Shown: positions 43,568 through 54,759 of the stretch, in pieces
How positions within the stretch are numbered: position 1 is the stretch's first letter
Layout of the letters: each line of letters starts with the position of its first letter
NCBI GenBank assembly: GCA_020631735.1
Contig: CM036160.1
Span: forward strand, 2,092,407 to 2,156,406
Direction of reading: 5' to 3'
DNA length: 64,000 nucleotides
From: Saccharum officinarum
Taxonomy: Eukaryota; Streptophyta; Magnoliopsida; Poales; Poaceae
Made by a program: the position numbers and the translations under genes
Notes under the pieces: model-generated
The model's input: only the letters and a program-made list of their open reading frames with translations
Database searches by the model: none
What the model was told of the DNA's origin: nothing

Positions 43568-44505
43568 TGTTGACACTCAAAAGTGTCCAAAGTGAATAAT
43601 GGACTCCACCATCAAGTTTCTGTCATTGAGACGGTCAGAAAGCAGACTTGGATCATCGCATTTGGAGCCTGGGTGAAGAAAATGACTTTTTGGGAGTTGA
43701 ACCAGCCAGAGTCAGCTTAGTCGACTCCATAAGTCGGCTAAGCCCCCTTCCCAACTTCCTCAAATGCAAGAATAGATTTTACCATTGCGTTCCTCGCGTT
43801 GAGCTGATCAAAAAAACGTATATGAAACGTCTAATTCGGAGTTCGGATGGGAGAGCTATGCCTTCGAGAAGACGCTTCATCATCAGTAGTACCGATAGAC
43901 GTCGGTACTACTGACGATTGGTGTAAATCTGAACAACGGTAGTATCGATAGACGTCGGTAATACCGACAATTGGCACAAACTTGGACGTGGATCTGGCTT
44001 TTTTTTATTCCGATCTAAAATGTTCTAGACTCATGGAAAACTTGTAAAAAACGTCTCGGGAAGGTTTCCTACTAGAATAAGACCACCCCCTCTATATTTA
44101 TGAGAGGATCATGGCCGATTGAGACCCCAATTATCCAATTGTCAAAATCAATCTACAAACACTCTTTTACCCTCTCTTTCAACCTCATGCCATTTATCTC
44201 TTGATCCGATGACCAAGGATGGCGTCCTAGGCTTGCTGGCCGACCTAGGGCAACCTGGCAACGTTCTTGCCCTAACGGGGTCCCTCCTGGGTGAGAGCTT
44301 CAGCCGTTCCTTTGCTAGTTTGCCTGCAAACTAGCCGTTCTTCGTCACGTAAGCACGAGTGGTTATCCTTTGGTGGTTTGCTTGTAAACCTATCTATTTT
44401 TCACCACGTAAGTGTGATATCCTCGCTGCATTTTTTGGTCTGTGGCTACCTAGGCGATTTATAGCCCTTGCTGGTATGTGATCCAGATCCTATTTGGCGT
44501 CAACA
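43568..44505 (+). mobile_element. LTR, 938 bp, 5' LTR of a retrotransposon
   Basis: Begins TGTTGACACTC and ends GGCGTCAACA, giving matching TGTTGAC/GTCAACA ends. It has a TATA box (CTATATTTATGAGAGG at about 44092). It is followed by CACTTTTTGGCGACTCCGCTGG, which fits a primer-binding site next to a 5' LTR. No second LTR is seen, so the element is truncated or disrupted on the right. Confidence 0.75.
43884..43967. repeat. Paired palindromes in LTR U3
   Basis: The first is CAGTAGTACCG-ATAGACGT-CGGTACTACTG at 43884-43913, with perfect 11-base arms. The second, at 43937-43967, is an imperfect copy with the same ATAGACGT centre. The 53-base spacing and shared core suggest a duplicated regulatory palindrome. 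Confidence 0.85.
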
Positions 44506-44992
44506 CACTTTTTGGCGACTCCGCTGGAAATTTTTTTTTTCTCCGGCTCTACTTTGTAGTCAAATCTCTTTGCCCAAGCCATGATCTTCATTGATCTATC
44601 TTCCTGTGCTCGCCCTTACCATTGATCTGGCCCAAAAGGCCGATCACATCTTGTTGACCCCTTGTGATTTTGCTTGTGATTCTGCAGCATGTTGCGCTTG
44701 CTATTGAAAAATTCAGCAAGGTGGTCAATTTCTAAATCATGGAGTACCAATGTATGACACCTCAAAACTATCACAAATACCGAGGTATATGACGCATCAT
44801 GATTTTAATAATTATCTTGCAAGCATTATTAACTCTCATGTTGGTGTTGATAGTCATAATGATGCTAGATATGTTGCATCGGCTAACACTTTTTGTTAAT
44901 GATCCTCATCATACACATCATAGTTATGGATATTATTGTAATGAACCGATATCTACTATGAATTCTTTGAGTTTTAATGCTACTAGCAAACA
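44506..44992 (+). other. Start of retrotransposon internal region
   Basis: Holds the putative primer-binding site (about 44512-44527) and leader sequence. After removal of the mariner-like insertion it continues at 46046. No gag domain is recognised. Confidence 0.5.
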
Positions 44993-44994
44993 TA

Positions 44995-46043
44995 CTCCCT
45001 CCGTCCCAAAAATACTATCGTCCTGGCTTTCAAAATTTGTTCCACGGCAAGTGTCGTTTTAGCCTGTATATAGGTGGATCCCACCACTACCAGGCCTACG
45101 ACCTTTCTCTTCTCTCACATCTTCCCCTTCCGCTTGCTTTTCTCTCACCATTCGCCTGCATGGCCATGGCTGCATCTGAGATTCGGATTCACATCCATTG
45201 TCGCCACTCCACGCATCCGGCCCCGCCGGCGTCGAGGCAGAAGCAGAGCAGATCTCGGCGGGCGAGGCCCGTGGCTGCGGCCTTCATCATTCTCCTTCGG
45301 CAGCGTCCCCCTCTTCTTCTCGTCACGCGCGTGGGTGAGGCAGGTGAGCACGAGGTGGAGCGACATCCCAGGCGAGGCGCCAGCGAGGTCGAGGTTGGGC
45401 GAGGACCTCGCGCAGGCGACACTCCATTGTTGAGATCCGCACACCAGGGGGAGCCACCGCCCTTGATCCTTTGCTCCACCGCCGATGAAGGCCAGGCGGG
45501 CCTCGTGGCGGAGACGTGCGGCTGCTCGCCTGGACACGGGGGTCGGCGGGGTGGGCACAATCCACGCCGGTGAGGTGGAGGTGGCCTGCTTGCTGGATCT
45601 GGACGAGGACGAGGAGAAGCACAGGAGAGAAAAAATCGAGATCTCGCCGATGGGCCATGCGGCGGTGGCGTGCTGCTGCTCGACTAGATGCGGAGGTCGG
45701 CGGGGCGGGCACAGTTCGTGCCGGCGAGGTGGAGGCCGCCCACTCGTTGGATCTGGTCGAGGACGAGGAGAAGCACAGGAGAGAAAAAAATCGAGATCTC
45801 ACTGACGGGCGCGCGGCGGTGGCGTGCTGTTGCTTGCCTGGACGCGGAGGTCGGCAGGGCGGGCACAGTTCACGGCGGCGAGGTGGAGGCCGCCCGCTCG
45901 CCTGATCTGGTCGAGGACGAGGAGAAGCACAGGAGAAAAAATCGAGATGGTGATAGAGGGAGTAGGGGTACACGGGTCTTTTGCCATCGGTGTTGGTTTG
46001 CGTGCGGAGTCCTAGAACGACTGTATTTTTGGGACGGAGAGAG
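44995..46043. mobile_element. Stowaway/mariner-type element, 1.05 kb, GC-rich cargo
   Basis: Ends are CTCCCTCCGTCCCAAAAATA (44995) and its near-complement TATTTTTGGGACGGAGAGAG (ending 46043), flanked by TA on both sides. These are the termini of Stowaway-type MITEs of the Tc1/mariner superfamily. Typical Stowaways are 100-300 bp and AT-rich; this one contains about 850 bp of GC-rich cargo with three tandem units. No mariner transposase is visible. Confidence 0.85.
45508..45955. repeat. GC-rich tandem repeat, 3 x ~150 bp
   Basis: Units start at about 45508, 45659 and 45809. Each contains a GGTCGGCGGGG phrase, GGCGAGGTGGAGG and GAGGACGAGGAGAAGCACAG, and ends in AAAAATCGAGAT. Frames are open on both strands but differ between units, so this is probably not a selected protein. 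Confidence 0.9.
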
Positions 46044-46045
46044 TA

Positions 46046-46918
46046 CAACATGTAAATCCTTATTCATCGGCTATAAGTTCACAATATATGTGGTTCCACC
46101 ACAAGATATGTCGGTGAATGAGAAAATTGGCTATGACAATGCTAATTATCCTACAGGAAGCAGTGCTTAGTAAACCCACTAAAGGAACATATGTGTATGC
46201 ATTCATCCTAGAGGTGGCATGTGGTTGACAAACATTTTGGGCGGACATTCACAATGAATATAACAACTCCTTGTTGATTTTGTCTTTAAGTTCTAGAAAC
46301 AAGATTTGGTCATATGCATTATGGATCCAAGACTACAAATTTGGAGGACATCTTAAGGAGATAGAGGCAGTGCCAATGCTTGGGCTTCCTTCTTTACTCA
46401 TACTCGTCACTGCATAATAAGCCAAGCATGAGAAGCATGAGAGATCGCAATAATGTGTCTATTGGTGGAGCTATCCGGAGAATGAGCTTGACCCATCCGA
46501 AGACGATCTTGGGATACCCTTCCTATATAGTCCAGGGGTAGGGATACAAATAGAGTCTTGATTGGTTTACATGTAGATTTCCAAGTCTGTTACAAGAAAA
46601 TCTAATCGGATAGAGTTGGTTTCTATGTACATCTTACTATGCCTTGTCCACCAAGCAGATGAGATACCCTATCTGGTTTGGGCCACTTGTATAGCCTTCT
46701 CAGTGCACCCCAACCCATTTGAGTGTTTCTCCTTGAGATGAGGGTACCAGTGTATCAATATAACGATAGTAGCCCCCAACTTTTGTGCGATTTTGGAGAA
46801 TCAAGTGGAGGGTTAGTTGTAATTAAAGTCCGAATGTTTTTCTATCACCATAGTTGATCGTGTTTGTGTGAGTGGACCCAGTGGGTCTAGGCCCCGAGCC
46901 TCCGAGAGATTCGAAGAG
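46046..46918. other. Retrotransposon-derived sequence, unassigned
   Basis: The left part continues the internal region begun at 44506. The right part (46741-46918, resuming at 51013) has AGCCCCCAACTTTTGTGCG and GGCCCCGAGCCTCCGAGAG phrases like those in grass Ty3/gypsy LTRs, and is the host of the solo LTR. No open frame with a domain. Confidence 0.4.
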
Positions 46919-49900
46919 TGTAACACCCCGGGTGTTATAGTGCTAATTAATCTGCCATGTCATCATAATGCATTGCAAAGCATCTCTATTAGGTTAAACT
47001 TGTTATGCATCAACTAAAACAAGTTTACTTATCTAGGTTGAATGTGTTTCTCAGTGGTGTGCTCCGAAACCGAAAACCCTAATTTCGAAGGCCACCGCAA
47101 ATACTTAGTACATGCCCTGCGTAATTTGAGGTGTGCGACTGTGTTGCACACTAGTGTCAAGTGTAGGGTATGAGCTCAAGTAAAACATCTAAAATGAAGC
47201 TCCAAATTTGAGTTTGAATTGGAGTCCCAAAACTTGTCGTGAGTTTTCCGATTCGAGTTCGAATTCAAAATCTGGGGAGAAATGTAAAACAATTTCAAAA
47301 GTAAATTGGTCTACCAAGAGTGACATTTGGTCAACCATGTCATGTTGGTCCAAATGATGCCCTTGGTGAGGTTTTGATCACTAAGTAATCACAAATCAAA
47401 GTAGCAACAAATTCCAATTTAAAATCCCTCCGAAAACCCTAAATTTCAAAACCCTATTTTACCCCTTTTGAAATAATCCAAAATCTAAGCAAAATTTGGG
47501 AAAAAGTTCAAAACCAAGTTTGTAGAACTTTTCAAGGGCTACAACTTTGGTGTTTTGAGTTTTCAAAGTTTTAGTGTAAAATGTGGAGCAATTTTGAAAA
47601 TAAGCAAATTTCAGATTTAATTCATTTTTGTCCCCAAACTAAGATTTCAAAATGGAGGCTGATTTTGAAAAAGTTTTGAACAGAAAAGTTGTAGGTCTGG
47701 TCAAGATATACAACTTTGATGTTTGGAGATTTTGAAGTTTCATTATAAAATCAAAAGTAATTTCTAAATTACCAAATCTGAAAAATGTGTCTCTTTTTGA
47801 ATTTAAACTCCAATTTCAAAATCCAGTGAGAATTTGAAAAAGTGTTCAATACAAAACTTGTAGAGCTTGAAAATCTGAAGATTTCATACATTGGAAGATT
47901 TTCAAGTTGCTATACAAATTTGAAAGTAATTTGAAAAACCAGTTTGAATTTCAAAAGTTGGGGGGAACAGCTACAGTGCACGACGTATCACCGACGGCCA
48001 CCGGCCGGTGTGGGCGCCGGCGAGACGCCGGACGGCTTCGGCCAGCTTCCAGGCGCGCCCAGGACCGCCAGCGCGACCTCGCGCGTCTTCCAGAGACCAG
48101 CTCCGCGATCATCTTCTATAAATACGTCGAGGTCGCCGTTGTTTTTCTTTCTTCTCTGTTTTCGCCGTCACCGCCGCCGCTAGCTCCGCCGCTCGCCGCT
48201 GCCGCCACCAGGCCACCTCCAGCCACGCCAGTCGCACCAACAGCATCGCCGTATCCTCGTGCACCTTGTGAACCACCCAAGCCAGCTTGACTTCGCCTGG
48301 ATCGCCGCAGCCACCGCTTCCCGTGCTCAACTCCGGCGACCAAGCCGCTTCACGTGGCCAGCACCCTCCGCCGCCTCCCAGCGCCTCCTTGTGGCTTCGC
48401 TGCGACCGCTGTAAGCTCCCGATGCTCCCCGTGCTCTCGCTTTAGTCGCTACCGCGTTGCATCGCCGGGACGCCGGTCACTGTCGCGGTCGGTCCGCCAT
48501 GGCCGTCGGGAAGGGCTCCCCGGAGCTGTAGCATAGCCGCTAGGGGTTAAAACGGGTTCGTGGTGAGTCGTAGGTGCTGTAGGGTCGCTTGGTTGGGTGA
48601 CCGAAGTAGCGCTCGCCGGCCGGCCACCGCGTGGGCATGGTTGGGTCGCGGGAGAGAGCGAGGGTGGCGGAGGAAGGCGATGACATGTGGGGTCATCTTA
48701 TCAGCGAGAGAGAGAGGGAGAGCGAGCGCGCGCGAGGCGGGCCGCCTGCTGGGCCGCGCTGCTGGGCCAAGAGCGAGCGCGGGCGAGCGTGCGGGCAAGC
48801 GGGCTGTTCGTTGGGCCGGACCGCGGGGAAAAAGAAAAGTCAGCCCGATTTCGTTTTTGTTTTTCTTTTTCAAATAAATGAATAGTGTTATTATTTGTTT
48901 ATTTCATTAAAAATTGTGTAGAGTTCCAAAATTCATGAAAATTTTTGTGTAAGCTTTTCAATGTATAAACTATCTAGGAAAAATGTTAAATCATGAATTT
49001 GAATACGTTGGGCAGTAGAATTAATTGGTTTCATGAAAGATTAAATGCAACTTCTAGTAATTTTAATAATTAATTTATTTATCCAAAAATTATGAAATTT
49101 ATTATGACACTGTTATAAGTCATTCTTAACCCATAGAAAAAGTTTGAGCTTGTTTAGATAAAGTTTGATCAACTTCTAATTAAGCCCTAATTATTTAAAT
49201 AGAAAATAAATGTTAATTTGAGAACTTTAAGTGTTGTGTGCCTTTTGATTGAGTGATGTCCTTAGGTCACTACCCTTTTATGATCTCTGGCACCTTAATT
49301 TTATGATTGAGCTCGTTAGTAACTTATTAGGTTAAAAGCTGGTATCGCGGGAAAACGTCGCTACTAGTTAGTAGGTTTTCTGTTTACGTTTGTACCGTGA
49401 AGGGAAGTTGTACTCAAATCGTAACCGTGGCATGTTATCATCAAGCATCATGTTTATCATTGAGCATCATGTTAAAGCATGTTATGTATTCGTGTAGTCA
49501 CCGCTTTCGAGGAAGCCGAAGTCGTCGATCAAGCTTCCGGAGAAGAGCGATCGTCAGTGGGTTCCGGACCAGGCGGTGGAGTTCTCGAGTCCGAGTCTTT
49601 TGTCTCGTCAGAGCAAGGCAAGCCCCGGTGCATTTAAACCCTACCTTGAATTTTACAAAGGTTTTATTATTCATACTATGGTTGACTGCATTAAGTAATT
49701 AGGAGTTGAGTGATAACCCAATTGCTGCATTATCATCCTTGATTATTGCGATATCAACCTTGATACCTGCTTTACAGAAAATGCGTAGTATGCTTCGCTA
49801 TGCTTAGAAGTTAAGCTTTTAAATGAATGTTTACTCGGCCATGATGGCATCCTTAATGAATATTGAAATATGTGAATGAACTTGTAAGATCGGGCGGGTG

Positions 49901-51007
49901 GTTTGGCCACTGCTAACGTGCATTGGGAGAGGAGTCCCACTGTATTGTTTCCGCCTTATCAGTTAAGGACCGTACGTTGTTGGCCCTCGCGTCATGGAGT
50001 TTTTATTAGTACTAGCCATGTGCCATGTCGGGTAAGCCTTACTTTGGTTAGTCCATTACGAGAACGTCTAACTCGCACTGGGAGTGGAGAGATGGCGAGA
50101 GTAACGTGTACCCTCGGGGCTAGAATTGGGCCGGGTTCGAGGAGTACTGTGCTCTCGGGTGGCGATGGACACGTTCTGGTTTTGGGTTATTCGGGTAAGA
50201 GTTGATATATGCTAGATTCGGTTCTACATATGTCGTGTGGTTAGGAATCCCCAGCTGGGTAAATGAAGCGGTTCGAATCGTCGTTACTCCACGAGAAAGG
50301 AGTCTTGGCCTTGCACCAACATCGTAGTAAGAACTGGAATTGAAAGAAAGAATGAAAAAGGTTTTGATGATAATTTTTTGATCTAGATTAGGATCACCTA
50401 GATTTGTTAATGAACCATCAATGGTAAAAGTAAAATGTTGAAGATAAGGACTTACCTTAGTAAGCTTTTCTGCAAAAGAAAATCTTGATTCTGATTTCCC
50501 GTACCTTGATTCCCTAAAGCTAGCATGCCCTGGAGTCTTTGTCCTAGTCGGGTAAGTCTTGTTGAGTACTCCTCGTACTCAGGGTTTGTTGAACCCCTTG
50601 TTGCAGGTGCGGTTCATGAACAAGTCTGCTTCGAGCCTTGTTGCATGACTGTCGTGGTTGAAGAAAGTGACGACGAGTAGACTGTGTGGCCTTGGGCAAG
50701 GCATCTCGCTTGTGTGATGTAATAAAGCTACTACGATACTTCTCTACTACGGGTTTGTAATAATGTTATATAAGGTTTGAGATTTGAAAAACTGGTTTGT
50801 AACCTAAGTTATTGTAAGACTTCCGCTACTTTACTCTGTTGAATATTTTGAATAAACTGTTGTAATATATTGCAATACTCCTGTGATTGATGCTGTTCGG
50901 AGGAAGTAGTGGCTTTTAAGTTATGGTGAACATAAGTACGACTGTCAGAGGTCATTATGGCAATGACGTGTACTTGTGGGCCATCATAATTAGGAGGTTC
51001 TGTGACA
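46919..51007 (+). mobile_element. Solo LTR, 4.09 kb, Tekay/Del-like Ty3/gypsy
   Basis: Starts TGTAACACCCCGGGTGTTAT and ends GGTTCTGTGACA. It has a perfect 5-bp target duplication AAGAG (46914-46918 and 51008-51012) and no gag or pol inside. It shares its termini and 3' third with the solo LTR at 20012-24494 in the same orientation. A GC-rich part at 47980-48840 includes CTATAAATACG (about 48116), a good TATA box, and open frames without domains that probably reflect LTR leader sequence. Confidence 0.85.
48116..48127 (+). promoter_or_regulatory. TATA box of the solo LTR
   Basis: CTATAAATACG lies at the border of the AT-rich and GC-rich parts of the LTR, where a retrotransposon promoter is expected. 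It may still drive transcription rightward. Confidence 0.45.
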
Positions 51008-51223
51008 AAGAGTCGATCAGAGGGTAAACTTGAAGTCATTGTCTTCTCCTAATCCTAAGCATGCGACGAGCACACCTAGATGGTGCGGTGCGATGACTCG
51101 GTTGAGGCCTAATGGCATCATGTCCGAGCAGTTGTGGTCAAGGGCATTGCCGAGATGGTGGTAAAACTGGCTCGGAGGAGCCTGCACATGCTGTTTCTAA
51201 CCGGTTATATCTGAAGACATATC

Positions 51224-51344
51224 ACCCTGTTCGCTTGAACTTATCATTCCCGGCTTATCAGCCATTGGTACAATGTTTTTTCTCTCACAACAAAACAGCA
51301 TCAGCCGGCTTATCAGCCGCAGAAACCATCCAGCGAAACATGGT
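51224..51344. mobile_element. MITE, about 121 bp
   Basis: Ends ACCCTGTTCGCTTG and CAGCGAAACATGGT are imperfect inverted repeats. The interior has TTTTTTCTCTCACAACAAAAC and GCCGGCTTATCAGCC phrases, the reverse-strand form of the MITE at 3587-3715, so both belong to one family. Target duplication not resolved. Confidence 0.75.
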
Positions 51345-51576
51345 GTATAGTCACAGTCAACATGAACGAATTAGGGGAGGCCCATCAAACGACATGCCTG
51401 CTGAGTGATACGTTAAGCTGGAGACGGGTCGTCGGAGGGGCGAGACCGACTTGGGGGGCCCATCAATGTGTTGAGAGATGGCCACTGCGCGAGGGTTCTG
51501 CGCCCTGGCCCACCAAAATTAGACACCTCGGTATGTCATCTTTTTGACTGACGGCTGTGTTAACTTTCCGGCCGCG

Positions 51577-53112
51577 TTAAGGGCACATTTTTTTCACGAG
51601 AAAACTATTATATATAAATTATATCTTTATAGCTTGAACGTTGTATGCAAACATTAGTCTACACTGATGCCACATAGCCTTTATACTTACTTTAGATACA
51701 TTATGGAATTTAGTTTCATATAGTTCCATTTTGATGCAATAGATGTTAATATTATTCTCCATAAACTTGGTCAAACTTTTAGATATTTTATATTAGGTAG
51801 GTAGAGTCTTGGCAAATATTACTACTACATTAATAATAACCCATCATTGTTGGTTGGCAAACCCCCTTATATAGTGTCAAACATCAACTGCGGGATGAGA
51901 AATCAGCAGCGTTGCCATTTTCACAAAAAGCTCAAATAATAAAAACAGCTATGAGATCAAGACTGAGCTGATTTATTTGTCCAGCTCCAGACTCAGCTGA
52001 GATCGCTGTGAAAAACAACGGTTATAGCTCACACCAAAAATAAAGAGCTCAAATAACTAATAAGTTACTAAAGGCCGATGGATCGAGAAACTTCTTTTCC
52101 AATGAAAAAGTGCCGTGGGCCACGGGCCATGGCATAGCGCTACGCTACAACCGCAAGCAAAGAATATATCCAAAGGTAGCTAGCGGGCATCATCATCTGA
52201 AAAGAGAAGATTAATAGTCTATATGAATAGCTGCAGAGACAAACACACACACGGCCACCCAGAAGAAGAAGTAGCTTGCTAGTACGGAGGGAGTATAGTT
52301 TATCAAGATGATCTCATCGAGGGCCGCTGCCACAGAAACATTTTTTTTGTAACGTCCGCATTTAGGTTAAAGGCGGCTTAAACTGGAGCTGCCTTGATAC
52401 TTCCACAATTGTTACTACACCCAATTATTGGTATTGTATACTAATTATTTGTTCTTTATATCAATTGATTTCTCTCTCTCTCTCTCCCCTTTCAAGGTCC
52501 TAATTAAGAGATGGACATGAATTCATGGATGTACGGTTTATTAAGATGAAAGCCGGTTTTCCGCCCCGAAGTGAATATATCTATTGAAGCCGTAGAAAAA
52601 CGTACATATGACCTAGAATAATGGAAGCGAATATGTTGTCCGTTCTAGCGATTGAGAACAATACTCCGCGTGTGCATGTCCATACTTGTGTGCTGTGACA
52701 TCGGTGTGTGTGAAAAGCAACGTAAACACAAAACGCCCAAATAATAAATTACTACAAGGGTCGAACAACTTTATTTCCATTTCCAATGAGACACGCAGCA
52801 TTAGGGTACTACCGCAAGCAAAGAATATTGTCCGAAGCTGCTGCTAGCGGGCATGCATCATTCATATCATCATAGTATCAAGAGAAACGAGAGCTACTAA
52901 TAGTAGCTGCAGACATCGATCGATCGATCAGGCACACAAACACAACAGTGACCACCACCGTCCACCACCAACAAGATCGAAGAAGCTAGCTAGTACGGAG
53001 CTAGTGTGTGTATATATTATATATATATCCTGTTCAGGCCGTCGTAACTTTTTAGCTTGTTTTTTTAGTATAAGCGAACGTGCCATCGTGCGTTTATCAA
53101 GTACCGTTCAGC
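51577..53112 (+). repeat. Segmental duplication, compact copy B
   Basis: The counterpart of 17690-26900 without the LINE, the solo LTR and the two MITEs. It stops at the assembly gap just before the position where, in copy A, the 5' leader of the DUF4220-like gene begins (GTGCGTTTA...ACCGTTCA at 53090-53112). A second DUF4220-like gene may be missing in the gap. Confidence 0.85.
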
Positions 53113-53212
53113 NNNNNNNNNNNNNNNNNNNNNNNNNNNNNNNNNNNNNNNNNNNNNNNNNNNNNNNNNNNNNNNNNNNNNNNNNNNNNNNNNNNNNNNN
53201 NNNNNNNNNNNN
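53113..53212. other. Assembly gap, 100 N
   Basis: Exactly 100 N, the usual placeholder for a gap of unknown size. Sequence left and right need not be adjacent in the genome. Confidence 0.99.
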
Positions 53213-54543
53213 TCGAGGGTTCACTCAGAGCCCGGCATCGACTACGATGAGACCTTCAGTCCAGTGGTGAAGCCAGCTACCGTTCGCACGGTTCTCCTCA
53301 CTGGCTCGGCGCTCATGGCCAGTAATCAGCTGGATTCAAGAATGCCTTCCTCCATGGCACTCTGACTGAGACGGTCTACTGCAGCCAGCCGGCAGGGTTT
53401 GTTGACTCTACTCGCGCCTGACTTGGTCTGCCGCCTGAAAAAGTCGCTCTATGGTCTCAAGCAGGCGCCCCGGGCTTGGTACTCTCGGTTTGCCTCCTAC
53501 CTGCAGACACACTTGGGTTCACGGAGGCTAAGTCTGACACCTCCCTGTTCATCTTCCACCATGGGGATGAGACTGCATACCTGCTCCTATATGTCGATGA
53601 CATTGTCTCTCACAGCCTCCAGTAAGACTCTGCTCCAGAGTATCATTGCCTCTCTCTGCAGAGGGAATTTGCTATGAAGGATCTTGGAGTGCTCCATCAC
53701 TTCCTCGGCGTCACTGTTGAGCCCCGACTTCAGGCTTGTTCCTCCACCAGCGCCAGTTTTGCTTGTGACATCCTGGAGAAGGCATGGCTGACTGCAAGCC
53801 CTGCACCACCCCGGTCGACACTCAGGGCAAGATGTCAGAGCGAGGGTCCGCTGCTTGGGCCCCAGGACTCCACCGCCTACCGGAGTCTTGCTGGCGCGCT
53901 CCAGTACCTCACTTTCACTCGGCCGGACATCACCTACGCCGTGCAGCAGCTGTGCCTCACACATGCATGCTCCGCGGGAACCTCACACCTCGCCGCTATG
54001 AAGCGGCTTCTCCGGTACCTCCGCGGCACCATCGGCTACGGGCTGCTTCTCAGCAGGTCCTCCTCCGCGACCTGGTGGTCTACACCGACGCTGACTGGGC
54101 GGGCTGGCCACCGCGCCGTCCCACACCCGCCGGTCCACCTCCGGCTAGCTGTCTTCCTCGGCAGCAACCTTGTCTCTTGGTCGTCAAGCGACAGCCAGTG
54201 GTCTCTCGCTCCAGTACCGAGGCCGAGTACCGCGCCGTGGCTAACGGCGTGGCTGAGGCGGCTTGGCTCCGCCAGCTTCTGGCTGAGCTGCACCGCCCTC
54301 TCACCAGGAGCTCCCTCGTCTACTGCAACGTCAGCGCCGTCTACCTCTCCACCAACCCCGTCCAGCACCAGCGCACCAAGCATGTGGAGATCGACCTGCA
54401 CTTCGTCCGCGACTTTGTGGCCATCGGCGCGTCCGAGTCCTGCACGTCCGACGACTTCACAGTTTGCGGATATCTTCACCAAGGGCCTCCCTTCCTCGAC
54501 CTTCTCCGAGTTTCGATCCAGTCTCAACGTCACCAGTGGCTAG
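53213..54543 (+). pseudogene. Copia reverse transcriptase / RNase H, frameshifted
   Basis: Pieces in changing frames: [52 protein letters not shown], a degraded YVDD box (near 53590), [16 protein letters not shown] at 53674, YRSLAGALQYLTFTRPDIT, AAMKRLLRYLRGTIGYGLLL, the RNase H motif VVYTDADWAGWP, SRSSTEAEYRAVANGVAEA and the ending FADIFTKGLPSSTF. At least four frameshifts make it inactive. The order of motifs is that of copia integrase-RT-RNaseH polyproteins. Confidence 0.92.
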
Positions 54544-54647
54544 TTGTGGCTGCGGGGGGGTTCGTGTGTGTGTGCTGTACTTCTTTTTATTTCTTTCTGG
54601 TCCAGTCTTGAAACTCCGCTGCGCCGGTAGTTCAGACTGCGGGGGGG

Positions 54648-54759
54648 TGTTGGAGTATGTATTAAGCCCATAAGGCTAAGGCCCATGAGGCCCATGTATG
54701 GAACCTATATAGCTACCCTCTAGGGTTAGCCTAATTAATACAGTCTAAAGATTCCAGCA
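54648..54759 (+). repeat. Copia 3' LTR, 112 bp
   Basis: Begins TGTTGGAGTATG directly after the polypurine tract and ends ATTCCAGCA, with TGTTGG/CCAGCA-type inverted ends. Unusually short for an LTR. The 5' LTR is not in the window. Confidence 0.75.

Larger units (their letters stand above)
53213..54759 (+). mobile_element. Ty1/copia retrotransposon, 3' half with 3' LTR
   Basis: Holds the end of reverse transcriptase, RNase H, a polypurine tract (GGGGGGG at 54641-54647) and a short 3' LTR (54648-54759, TGTTGGAG...ATTCCAGCA). The 5' half falls in or beyond the gap. Confidence 0.9.

Noticed and set aside
45323..46051. 242-codon minus-strand frame across the triple repeat
   Set aside because: Built from GC-rich tandem units with openness in all frames; the repeat explains it without coding selection.
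53004..53270. Open frame running across the N run
   Set aside because: The frame exists only because N is read through. The true sequence of the gap is unknown.
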